Of a DNA stretch of 64,000 nt, positions 34,629 through 42,470 are shown one piece after another. A program made the translations under genes and the position numbers. Source of the DNA: Clostridiales bacterium. GTDB taxonomy: Bacteria; Bacillota; Clostridia; Christensenellales; Aristaeellaceae. The first letter of the stretch is position 1; every line of letters begins with the position of its first letter. The DNA lies in NCBI GenBank assembly GCA_004556545.1, contig SFGO01000005.1, positions 1 through 64,000 on the forward strand, given 5' to 3'. Below the pieces are notes generated by a model. It made no database searches and was not told the origin of the DNA. It was given only the letters and a program-made list of their open reading frames with translations.

Positions 34629-36785
34629 TTAGGCCTTCGGCGGAAGCATGGTCAGCGCAATGCGTTTCTTTTTCGGATCGACCTCGACCACCCAGACTTT
34701 GATCACATCGCCTACCTTGACCACTTCGGCGGGATGCTTGATGAAACGGTTCGCCATACGGCTGATATGCACCAGCCCGTCCTGATGAACGCCGATATCG
34801 ACGAAGGCGCCGAAGTCGATCACATTGCGCACAGTGCCCATCAGCTCCATACCGGGGGCTAAGTCTTCCATGGCCAGCACGTCCGTGCGAAGAACAGGCT
34901 TGGGCAGATCGTCGCGGGGGTCGCGGCCCGGCTTCTGCAATTCCCGGGCAATATCCTTCAGCGTGGGTTCGCCCACGCCCAGTTCGTCCGCCAGTTTCTT
35001 CACGCCCGCTTCTTCCATGCGGACGTTCAGATCCTTCAAATTACCGGCGCGAATGTCGGAAAGCTGATAGCCCAGTTTTTCCAGCAGTGCCTTGGCGGCG
35101 TCGTAGCTTTCCGGATGAACGGCGGTCGCGTCCAGCGCGTTTTTGCTGTCCCGTACCCGCAGGAAGCCCGCGCACTGCTCAAAGGCCTTCGGCCCCAGCT
35201 TGGGCACCTTTTTCAGCTGTGCCCGGCTGGTAATGCCGTTTTCTTCCCGGTAAGCCACGATATTTTTAGCCAGTGCGGGGCCGATGCCAGCCACATGGGA
35301 CAGCAGCGACGGCGACGCGGTGGAAAGCTCCACGCCCACACTGTTGACGCAGCCTTCCACCACGCCGTCCAGCGCTTCCTCCAACTGGCTCTCCTTCAAG
35401 TCGTGCTGATACTGCCCCACGCCGATGGCCTTGGGGTCGATCTTGACCAACTCCGCCAGCGGGTCCTGCATCCGGCGGGCAATGCTGACCGCGCTGCGCA
35501 GGCTGACGTCAAACTGGGGAAACTCCTCAGCGGCCAGCTTGCTGGCAGAATAAACGGACGCTCCCGCCTCGCTGACGATCATATACGCCGCCTGACCGCC
35601 CAATTCCGGCAGAAGACCGGCAATGAACTGCTCCGCCTCGCGGCTGGCGGTTCCGTTCCCGATGGCGATAGCCGTCACACCGTATTTGCGGCACATGGCC
35701 AGAATTTCGGTCTTGGCCCGGGCCTTCGCTGCTTCCTGGCCCGGAAGGGTAAAGTGCCCCACGCCGGTAGCCAGCACCTTGCCGTTTTCATCCACGACAG
35801 CCAGCTTACAGCCGGTACGGAAGCCCGGGTCAACGCCCAGCGTCACCTTGCCCTTGACCGGCGGCGCCATCAAGAGCTGATGCAGATTCTTGCCGAACAC
35901 CTGAATCGCGGCCGTTCCGGCCCGGTCGGTCAGCTCTGCCCGGACTTCCCGCTCCAGACTGGGCTCGATGAGCCGTTCCCACGCATCCAGACAGGCTGCC
36001 TGCACCTGCTGCGTGGTCGTGCTGCCTTCCCGCACAAATACCCGTTCCAGAATGCCGACGGAAGCCGCTTCGTCCATATGGATGCTGACCTTCAGGAATT
36101 CCTCCCGCTCGCCGCGGTTGACCGCCAGAATCCGATGGCCGGGGAGGCTGCGCACCTCCTGAGAAAAGTCATAATACATGCTGTAAACGCTGTCTTCGTC
36201 CTTGGCCTTTTTGGATTCCAGCACGCCGGTGCGGAAGGCCAGCTCCCGCAGCTTTTTGCGGGCGTCCGCATCGTCGCTGAACTGCTCGGCCAGAATATCC
36301 CGTGCGCCCTGCAAAGCGTCTTCGGCGGTCTCTACGCCCCGCTCAGGATTGACGAAAGCCTCCGCGATTTCTTCTGCCGTCTTTTTCTTTTCGTTCTGCA
36401 TCAGCAGCTGCAAGGCCAGCGGTTCCAATCCCTTTTCCTTGGCGATGGTCGCCCGGGTGCGGCGTTTAGGACGGAAGGGCCGGTACAGGTCTTCCAGTTC
36501 GGCCAGCGTAGAGGCCGCCGACAGCTTGATGGAAAGCTCCTCCGTCAGGTTTCCCTGCTCCTGCAGGGCATTTTCGATTTCCGTCCGGCGCTTGTCCAGT
36601 CCGCGAAGATACTGCAGGCGTTCAAAAATCTCCCGCAGCACCTGATCGTCCAGCGAATCGGTCATTTCCTTACGGTAGCGGGCAATAAATGGAATGGTAT
36701 TTCCATCATCGATCAGCTTGAGCACATTCTCGCACTGCTGTTTTTTCAAATGAAACTCCTGACAAAGAAGGGCGGTAATATCCAT
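34629..36785 (-). CDS. tex: RNA-binding transcriptional accessory protein Tex
   Basis: The 718-residue protein has the full Tex layout: an N-terminal helical region (FIARYRKEMTDSLDDQVLREI near residue 33), a YqgF/RNase H-like domain (VTLGVDPGFRTGCKLAVVD, about 318-336), helix-hairpin-helix repeats (HVAGIGPALAKNIVAYRE and KVPKLGPKAFEQCAGFLR, about 495-545) and a C-terminal S1 RNA-binding domain (about 640-712). Tex binds nucleic acids and affects transcription and toxin or virulence gene expression in some bacteria. The start at 36785 has an extended -10 promoter upstream. The last codons lie in a 17-bp sequence duplicated on the far side of repeat copy A2. Confidence 0.95.
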   Translation of the reverse strand: MDITALLCQEFHLKKQQCENVLKLIDDGNTIPFIARYRKEMTDSLDDQVLREIFERLQYLRGLDKRRTEIENALQEQGNLTEELSIKLSAASTLAELEDLYRPFRPKRRTRATIAKEKGLEPLALQLLMQNEKKKTAEEIAEAFVNPERGVETAEDALQGARDILAEQFSDDADARKKLRELAFRTGVLESKKAKDEDSVYSMYYDFSQEVRSLPGHRILAVNRGEREEFLKVSIHMDEAASVGILERVFVREGSTTTQQVQAACLDAWERLIEPSLEREVRAELTDRAGTAAIQVFGKNLHQLLMAPPVKGKVTLGVDPGFRTGCKLAVVDENGKVLATGVGHFTLPGQEAAKARAKTEILAMCRKYGVTAIAIGNGTASREAEQFIAGLLPELGGQAAYMIVSEAGASVYSASKLAAEEFPQFDVSLRSAVSIARRMQDPLAELVKIDPKAIGVGQYQHDLKESQLEEALDGVVEGCVNSVGVELSTASPSLLSHVAGIGPALAKNIVAYREENGITSRAQLKKVPKLGPKAFEQCAGFLRVRDSKNALDATAVHPESYDAAKALLEKLGYQLSDIRAGNLKDLNVRMEEAGVKKLADELGVGEPTLKDIARELQKPGRDPRDDLPKPVLRTDVLAMEDLAPGMELMGTVRNVIDFGAFVDIGVHQDGLVHISRMANRFIKHPAEVVKVGDVIKVWVVEVDPKKKRIALTMLPPKA

Positions 36786-36817
36786 TGGTTCAAATCCTTT
36801 CCTTATATATGAATCTG

Positions 36818-36826
36818 ATTATAGCA
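36818..36826 (-). promoter_or_regulatory. Extended -10 promoter of tex
   Basis: On the minus strand TGC-TATAAT (36818-36826) forms a consensus extended -10 element about 35 bases before the tex ATG. There is no good -35 at 17 bases, although TTGACG lies just upstream of the TG. Confidence 0.5.
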
Positions 36827-36871
36827 CGTCAATCCGTTTTTTTCCAGCTTTGCGGACGGACGGCGTTTTTT

Positions 36872-36906
36872 CAAAAAAGCGCTCCGGGGGCATCTGACCC
36901 GGAGCG
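36872..36906 (-). terminator. Rho-independent terminator of the HTH-like gene
   Basis: On the minus strand the stem GCTCCGGG/CCCGGAGC (36881-36905) is followed by GCTTTTTT. It lies about 65 bases after the stop codon of the gene at 36972 and just upstream of the tex promoter. Confidence 0.7.
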
Positions 36907-36971
36907 GCAAAAATTCAGATCAAATCATTCATCCGGCGAAGTTCCTTCAGGGTATCCTCCTGACTTTCGGT

Positions 36972-38306
36972 TCATTCCGGCCAGAGAACGTCGCAGTAAA
37001 AACTGTTGTAATATTCCAGAACGGTTTTGTTGGTAACGAAAACTTCCCGATAATGTTCCGCAAGGCGGTATCGCGTATCCGACGGGCAAACTACCAGTCC
37101 TTCTTCCTCGATTCCAACCAGCGTCATCGGAATTTTTCTTTTACTTTTCAGAAAACGAAGGGAAAAAGAAGGACATTTTTCCGCCTGTGCGCAGATGAAA
37201 TCCACCACCCATTTTCTCTCTTCCGGCGTAAAGGGACGGAAACAGGCTACGTGATCCGATAAGCAGCCCGTCCGCATAAACTGTTCCATTCCTCCGCGGG
37301 TAATGGTTAAATAGGTAGGCTGATTTTTCTGATACAGATTCTGAAAGCGGGAAAAGAAGAGAGCCCGAATTTCGTTCCCGTTCTTTTCCCAGTCCAGACC
37401 GATGGCGGCGGCCTGATCGTTAATCAGACTGCGAAGCAAATCCACAGGCAGAAATTCAACGCCAATATCCTCTTTCAGCTGATAGATGACCCGGTTCCGC
37501 TCCTTTGCCGTGCAGGCAAACATGAATTTTGCCAGATCATCTGCGCCGAAGAACTTCAAAAACGTTTCCTGAAGCGCCTCCGTGCCTTTCAGGATGCCGG
37601 TATAAAGGCCCGTCAGATCAGGCTCCCCGCTCCATTCCATATCCTGCCACGCCTCTCCACTTCTGCGCAGAAGTCTTTGCCGACCGTCCTGACGGCAGAG
37701 CAGCAGAACATTTTGCGCGCAAACGCCCGTCTTTTCCTTGGAGCAGCCGCATTTGTAGAGATACAGCCGGTAATGCGGATCAAAATGCAGCCGGATGCCA
37801 TCCCAGAAGGAAAAATACAGCAGGGGCGTGCCTTCCTCCAATACATGCTGTTCAACCGTCAGGTTGATGTCCGGACGTTCCAGCAGCTTTTGAAAGGCAA
37901 AAAGTATTTCCGCATCGAAACAGCCCAGCGCCAACAGACGGCAGGAACGTTCTCCGGCCCAATCAGCGATTCTGTCTGCCAATTCCGACACAGGCGCAGG
38001 CTCCGGCCTGTCTATGAGCTGACTGCGAAAAAGCGCATGAATCTGATAATGTTCCAGGCCATGCTTTTCCACTTCAAGGCTTTTTTCAAATCTTGAACGT
38101 TCCTCCGCACTCAGGTTCGGAAACATTTTCTGAAATCGATCCCAAAAGGCGGCGCAGCTCTTGTAGCCGCTTTCGTCCTTCATCAGACGGACAATCACGG
38201 TTCGGCTTTTTTCCTTCATCCGCTTTGTCAGGGTGGTAGCGGTATATCCATTCTTTTCCATCCAATCGGAAAGCACCTTTCCGAACGGCTCCGCAATGCG
38301 TCTCAA
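36972..38306 (-). CDS. Protein of unknown function with possible N-terminal HTH
   Basis: I do not recognise this 444-residue protein. The first 55 residues (VLSDWMEKNGYTATTLTKRM, then SRTVIVRLMKDESGYKSCAAF) look like an Xre-type helix-turn-helix. The rest is an alpha/beta body with several Cys (YLYKCGCSKEKTGVCAQN about 195-212) and a Trp-rich centre. There is no signal peptide or membrane helix. A TTG at 38306 has AGGTG seven bases upstream; an ATG five codons earlier at 38321 has no proper site. A regulator is possible; its target is unknown. It stands alone between tex and foldback repeat B1. Confidence 0.6.
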   Translation of the reverse strand: MRRIAEPFGKVLSDWMEKNGYTATTLTKRMKEKSRTVIVRLMKDESGYKSCAAFWDRFQKMFPNLSAEERSRFEKSLEVEKHGLEHYQIHALFRSQLIDRPEPAPVSELADRIADWAGERSCRLLALGCFDAEILFAFQKLLERPDINLTVEQHVLEEGTPLLYFSFWDGIRLHFDPHYRLYLYKCGCSKEKTGVCAQNVLLLCRQDGRQRLLRRSGEAWQDMEWSGEPDLTGLYTGILKGTEALQETFLKFFGADDLAKFMFACTAKERNRVIYQLKEDIGVEFLPVDLLRSLINDQAAAIGLDWEKNGNEIRALFFSRFQNLYQKNQPTYLTITRGGMEQFMRTGCLSDHVACFRPFTPEERKWVVDFICAQAEKCPSFSLRFLKSKRKIPMTLVGIEEEGLVVCPSDTRYRLAEHYREVFVTNKTVLEYYNSFYCDVLWPE

Positions 38307-38424
38307 CGTGCCGCACCTCATTTCCGATTTGTTGATTGCATGATTGATGATTCAAGAAAAAAACTCCTCTTTTATTATAGATTTTTTTCTTTATTTCGTA
38401 AAGACTTTTTGTCATAAAAACAAG

Positions 38425-38584
38425 GGCAATACCGCACGCATGAGGCAGTGCGATAACGAATGCATTTTTCGTCAGATGCAATGGCAAAAATCGAAGGTTT
38501 ACTGGAGGTAAATCGAGATTTTTGCAAGCAGCAGACGGCGGAAAAGGCATCGTTAGCGCCGCTGCCGAATGGTGCGGTATTGCC
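38425..38584. repeat. Foldback repeat family B, copy B1 (intact, 13-bp terminal inverted repeats)
   Basis: GGCAATACCGCAC (38425-38437) and GTGCGGTATTGCC (38572-38584) are perfect inverted repeats. Inside, the two halves stay complementary at roughly 70 percent for more than 40 bases (GCGATAACGAATGC against GCGCTAACGATGCC in reverse complement), and CAAAAATC/GATTTTTG pair perfectly near the centre. The whole element therefore folds into one long hairpin with the loop near GTTTACTGGAGGTAAA. It carries no plausible gene. A second, disrupted copy lies at 62217. The interval 38322-38682 holds this element and the abfA terminator, nothing else I recognise. Confidence 0.8.
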
Positions 38585-38637
38585 TGAAAGGAACAAACAA
38601 GAAACATTTATGGCGCGCGGCTGTATTTCCAAAGAGA

Positions 38638-38665
38638 AAGGCCGCGCCTTTGACAGCGCGGCCTT
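38638..38665 (-). terminator. Terminator of the arabino-oligosaccharide operon
   Basis: AAGGCCGCGC (38638-38647) and GCGCGGCCTT (38656-38665) form a perfect 10-bp stem with an 8-base loop. On the minus strand it is followed by a short T-rich stretch (TTTCTCTTT). It lies 18 bases after the abfA stop codon. Confidence 0.75.
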
Positions 38666-38682
38666 AAATCCTATGTTTTTCC

Positions 38683-40191
38683 TTATTTTCCCAGACGGAT
38701 CACGTTCCAGCTCAGAGAAGGAAGCACAACTTCCAGATGGCCTCCGTCCAGCGTTCCGCCCTTGCCTTCCTGCGGCGCCACGTTGTTCGGGTTTTCTTCG
38801 GTGTTGATGGCTTTCACGTCGTCATGATGCAGCACGATATGCTCCAGCACCTTCAGCTCGCCAAACGCCCGCAGATCGGCTTCCAGCGCAATATCTTCCT
38901 TCAGATCACGGTTTACGGCAAAAATCGTTACGGAGCCGTCGTCCCCCAGCGTGGCGGCAGCATCCACCAGCGGCACGTCGGTGTAATCGCTGCAATCATA
39001 CTTCGGGCTGTCCAGAACCGGACGAAGCGCCGTTCCGCGGCCATATTGGGAGGCGTGCATCAGCGGCCAGAAAATGGTCTGCGCCCAAGCGCCGCCGCCA
39101 TTGCGGGTCATGATGGGGGCAATCACGTTGACCAGTTGCGCCAGGCAGGCCACCTTCACACGGTCCGCATTGCGGAGGAACGTAATCAGCATGGCGCCGA
39201 TCAGCAGCGCATCCTCAAAGTTGTAAATATCCTCCAACAGCGGCAGAGCGCGATCCCACTTATCCCGCTTCCAGATTTCCTGATCCTGCTGACTGGAATG
39301 ATACCAGACATTCCACTCGTCAAAAGAGAGGTTGATCTGCTTCTTGCTGTGCTTCTTGCCCTTCACCGCATCGCAGATGGAAACGACCGTCTTGATGAAG
39401 GCGTCCAGATCCATATTACGGGCCAGGAAATCCGCCGTCTGATTGCTGGGATTGCCGTAGTAGCGGTGCAGGCTCACATAATCGATCTGATCGTAGCACT
39501 CGTCCAGCATCTGATATTCCCAGCTGCCGAAGGTGCTCATCTCATAAGAAGAGGAGCCGCAGGCCACCAGTTCAATGGAAGGGTCGACCCACTTCATCAT
39601 TTTTCCGGCCTCGCACGCGGTACGGCCGTATTCCGTAGCCGTTTTGTGGCACATCTGCCAGGGGCCGTCCATTTCGTTGCCCAGACACCACAGTTTGATG
39701 CCGAAGGGATCCTTCGCGCCGTTTTGGATGCGCAGGTCACTCCAATAGCTGCCGGAGGGATGATTGGCGTATTCCACCACATTGCGGGCGGCGTCCGCTC
39801 CGCGGGAACCCAGATTGACGGCGTACATCACTTCCGTATCGGCTTTTTTCGCCCAGTCCACAAATTCATGCAGACCGACCTCGTTGGTTTCCGTGGTAAA
39901 CCAGGCCAGATCCAGCCGTTTGGGGCGCTTGTCGCGAGGGCCTACGCTGTCCTCCCAGTTGAAGCCGGACACAAAATTGCCGCCCGGATAGCGCACCACC
40001 GGCACTCCCAGCCTGCGCACCATCTCGATTACGTCGCGCCGGAATCCGTTCTCATCCGCCGTAGGATGACTAGGCTCATAAATGCCGCCGTATACAGCCC
40101 GGCCCAAATGCTCGATAAAGGAACCATAAATTCTGGGGTCGATCTTTCCGATGGCAAAGTCCCGGTCCATAATCAGTTTGGCCTTTTTCAT
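38683..40191 (-). CDS. abfA: Alpha-L-arabinofuranosidase, GH51
   Basis: The 502-residue enzyme releases terminal alpha-L-arabinofuranose from arabinan and arabinoxylan oligosaccharides. It is a GH51 enzyme: the acid/base Glu173 sits in CLGNEMDGPW and the nucleophile Glu292 in SFDEWNVWYH, spaced as in known GH51 enzymes. N-terminal RYPGGNFVSGFNWEDSVGP and the LHRYYGN strand are also typical. There is no signal peptide, so it works in the cytoplasm on imported oligosaccharides. It is the last gene of an operon with an ABC importer, as in Bacillus subtilis araNPQ-abfA. The start at 40191 has AAGGAG upstream. Confidence 0.95.
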   Translation of the reverse strand: MKKAKLIMDRDFAIGKIDPRIYGSFIEHLGRAVYGGIYEPSHPTADENGFRRDVIEMVRRLGVPVVRYPGGNFVSGFNWEDSVGPRDKRPKRLDLAWFTTETNEVGLHEFVDWAKKADTEVMYAVNLGSRGADAARNVVEYANHPSGSYWSDLRIQNGAKDPFGIKLWCLGNEMDGPWQMCHKTATEYGRTACEAGKMMKWVDPSIELVACGSSSYEMSTFGSWEYQMLDECYDQIDYVSLHRYYGNPSNQTADFLARNMDLDAFIKTVVSICDAVKGKKHSKKQINLSFDEWNVWYHSSQQDQEIWKRDKWDRALPLLEDIYNFEDALLIGAMLITFLRNADRVKVACLAQLVNVIAPIMTRNGGGAWAQTIFWPLMHASQYGRGTALRPVLDSPKYDCSDYTDVPLVDAAATLGDDGSVTIFAVNRDLKEDIALEADLRAFGELKVLEHIVLHHDDVKAINTEENPNNVAPQEGKGGTLDGGHLEVVLPSLSWNVIRLGK

Positions 40192-40225
40192 GTTCTTTCT
40201 CCTTAGGATATAAGTTATTTATCAT

Positions 40226-41119
40226 TCAGCCCTTCACCGAACCGGCAGTCATGCCTTCGATGATAAAGCGCTGAGCCAGCAGATAGAGCAGCAGCAGGGG
40301 CAGAATAGCGAAACAGGAGCCGGTGATCATCAGGTCATAGTTGTTGCCGTAGGGGGTAAACAGCGTGTTCAGCCCCAGCGGAATCGTGTATTTATCCATG
40401 CTGGAGATGACCAGAAGCGGCCAGAGCAGGCCGTTCCACGCGCCCATTCCCACCAGCACGGCCATGGAGGCATACGCGGGCTTCATGATCGGCATGATGA
40501 TTTTGAAGAAAATGCCGTACTCGGTGCAGCCGTCCACTCGTCCTGCATCCAGCAGATCGCCCGGCACGCCCTCCAAAAACTGTTTGAAAAAGAAGATGGC
40601 GCTCATATTGGCCAAAAACGGCAGCATCACACCGGCGTAGCTGTCCCGCAGGCCCATGGCGTTGATCTGCGTATACATGGGAAGCATCAGGATTTCCAGC
40701 GGAATCATCATGACCAGCAGCACGCACAGGAACAGAACATTCTTGCCGCGGAACTGGTACTTGGAAAAACCGTAAGCCACCATGGAAGAGATCAGCAGCG
40801 TCAGCGTGCCCTGCACCAGAACCAGCAGGAAGCTGTTTTTGTACCAGATAAAGTAATCGTGAGGCTGATATTCGCCATTGCTCATAATGCCGGTGAACAG
40901 ATAGCGCCACGCCCGCAGGTGAAGCTTCTCCGGCGTGGGATCCAAATTCAGGCCGCTGACAAACAGCTCCGCGCCGCCCTTGAAGGTGCCCAGCAGCAGC
41001 GCGTACAGCGGGATCAGGATCAGAATCGCCAGCACTGCGAAAAACAGCATCAGGAAAATTCTTGCCGCAGGACTGTAGCCGACGTCGTTTCCCTTTGTTT
41101 CAATTGCTTTCCTGCTCAT
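40226..41119 (-). CDS. ABC sugar transporter permease, MalG/AraQ type
   Basis: The 297-residue inner-membrane permease has six predicted transmembrane helices and the EAA-loop variant LLDAGRVDGCTEYGIFFKII-MP that contacts the ATPase. The C-terminal FIIEGMTAGSVKG is typical of the MalG group. It starts 4 bp after the partner permease with GGAGG upstream, and abfA follows 34 bp later. The enzyme context points to arabino-oligosaccharides (inference). No ATPase gene lies in the operon, as is common in Firmicutes where one shared MsmX-type ATPase serves several importers. Confidence 0.9.
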   Translation of the reverse strand: MSRKAIETKGNDVGYSPAARIFLMLFFAVLAILILIPLYALLLGTFKGGAELFVSGLNLDPTPEKLHLRAWRYLFTGIMSNGEYQPHDYFIWYKNSFLLVLVQGTLTLLISSMVAYGFSKYQFRGKNVLFLCVLLVMMIPLEILMLPMYTQINAMGLRDSYAGVMLPFLANMSAIFFFKQFLEGVPGDLLDAGRVDGCTEYGIFFKIIMPIMKPAYASMAVLVGMGAWNGLLWPLLVISSMDKYTIPLGLNTLFTPYGNNYDLMITGSCFAILPLLLLYLLAQRFIIEGMTAGSVKG

Positions 41120-41123
41120 GTCC

Positions 41124-42344
41124 TTACGCCTCCTTCCGATGGCCGATGGTTCCCGTCAGGTACAGCTGCGCCACAGTGATGATCATCGCGCCCGCCAGCA
41201 GCACCAGCCCCACCGCGCTGGCAAAGCCGAACTTATCGACCTTTTCAAAGCCATAGCGGTACAGATAACCCACGATGGTCAGCCCGTAATTCTTGGGAGA
41301 ATTGTTGGTGCCGAAAACCATCAGGCTTTCAGTGAACATGGACAGACCGGCATAGATGGAAATGGTCAGAACATAGATGGTGGTCGGCTTCAGCAGTGGC
41401 CAGCCCACATGCAGGAATTTCTGAACCGCGCCCGCGCCGTCGATCTCCGCCGCCTCGTACAGTTCGCCCGGGATGGACTTAAGCCCTGCCATATAGTACA
41501 GAATATTCATGCCTGTCCAGCGCCAGCAGCACAGCAGCACCATCGCGAACATGGCCGTCCAGCGGTTATACTTCAGCCACGCGATGGGCTGACCGCCAAA
41601 GAGCGTCAGCACCTGATTCATCAGCGCGCCGGGCAGTTCGGAAAACATCATGCGGAACACAATGCCTGCCACCACCACAGAGCACAGTACCGGCATAAAG
41701 GAAATCGTCTTAAACGCTCCGCCGAATTTCATGGACTTGGAATTCAGCATATAGGCAAACAGCAGCGGAAAAGGAATCAGCAGCGCGCAGGTGATGACCA
41801 TGTAAATGAGCGAGTTTTCCACCGCCGTATAGAAATTTTTATTGGAGAACATATCCGTGTAATTTTTCCATCCGATCCACGTGGTTCCGGAACCGGTAAT
41901 GGACTGAAAGCTCATCAGCACCGTAGAGAAAAGCGGATACAGGAAAAAAACCAGAAAGGTAATCAGGAACGGAGCTACGAACACATAGGGGGCCACCTTT
42001 TGGGAATACAGCAGTTCCCGGTTGAAAAAGACATACAGGGCGATCAGCACGATTCCGGCCACCGCCGGCCAAATGCGATAGCGGGCCAATCCCAGCCAGA
42101 GACGCTGGAATACAGAGTAGGACTGTTCTTCTTCCAGCTTTTCAAAAAAGAAGGGACTCAGATCGCCGCCCTTATCATAGGCAGTATCAAAGCGCACTGC
42201 CTTCCCGCTGAGAGAAAACAGCGCTGCCACGCTCAGAACGATCAAAAGCGCACCGATAACAAGGAAAGGAAGGGTTTTCATGCGCTTGCGGCGGAGCTGC
42301 GCATGATTCATCTCCAAAGTGGAGGGGCGGTTTTCAACTTGCAT
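41124..42344 (-). CDS. ABC sugar transporter permease, MalF/AraP type
   Basis: The 406-residue permease is longer than usual. Extra hydrophobic helices lie at about 25-45 and 75-95, ahead of the six-helix core, similar to the long MalF proteins. The EAA-loop reads LYEAAEIDGAGAVQKFLHVG-WP. It is followed 4 bp later by the second permease. AAAGGAGCG precedes the ATG at 42344. A terminator-like hairpin separates it from the binding-protein gene upstream, which would lower permease transcripts relative to the binding protein. Confidence 0.9.
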   Translation of the reverse strand: MQVENRPSTLEMNHAQLRRKRMKTLPFLVIGALLIVLSVAALFSLSGKAVRFDTAYDKGGDLSPFFFEKLEEEQSYSVFQRLWLGLARYRIWPAVAGIVLIALYVFFNRELLYSQKVAPYVFVAPFLITFLVFFLYPLFSTVLMSFQSITGSGTTWIGWKNYTDMFSNKNFYTAVENSLIYMVITCALLIPFPLLFAYMLNSKSMKFGGAFKTISFMPVLCSVVVAGIVFRMMFSELPGALMNQVLTLFGGQPIAWLKYNRWTAMFAMVLLCCWRWTGMNILYYMAGLKSIPGELYEAAEIDGAGAVQKFLHVGWPLLKPTTIYVLTISIYAGLSMFTESLMVFGTNNSPKNYGLTIVGYLYRYGFEKVDKFGFASAVGLVLLAGAMIITVAQLYLTGTIGHRKEA

Positions 42345-42394
42345 GTTTCAGCGCTCCTTTCACGCACGGCGTTCGTCGCGACGCGCGCATGGTT

Positions 42395-42437
42395 GAAAAA
42401 ATGGGAAAGGCGCATGGGAGGCAAGCTCCCATGCGCC
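42395..42437 (-). terminator. Internal (partial) terminator between binding protein and permease genes
   Basis: On the minus strand GGCGCATGGGAG (pairing region 42426-42437) and CTCCCATGCGCC (42409-42420) form a 12-bp stem with a 5-base loop, followed by TTTCCCATTTTTT. It lies between the binding-protein stop codon and the permease ribosome binding site. Such elements are known to let binding-protein transcripts exceed permease transcripts. Confidence 0.75.
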
Positions 42438-42470
42438 CGGCTTGCCAATTTTCGGCAATGATCCAGCGGC

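Noticed and set aside
34443..34862. Open frame across repeat A2 and the tex 3' end
   Set aside because: It runs antisense into tex, has no ribosome binding site, and its first part is repeat sequence.
36915..36950. Eleven-codon frame with CTG start behind GGAGG on the minus strand
   Set aside because: CTG starts are rare and the frame is too short to support; it lies between a stop codon and a terminator and may be a gene remnant.
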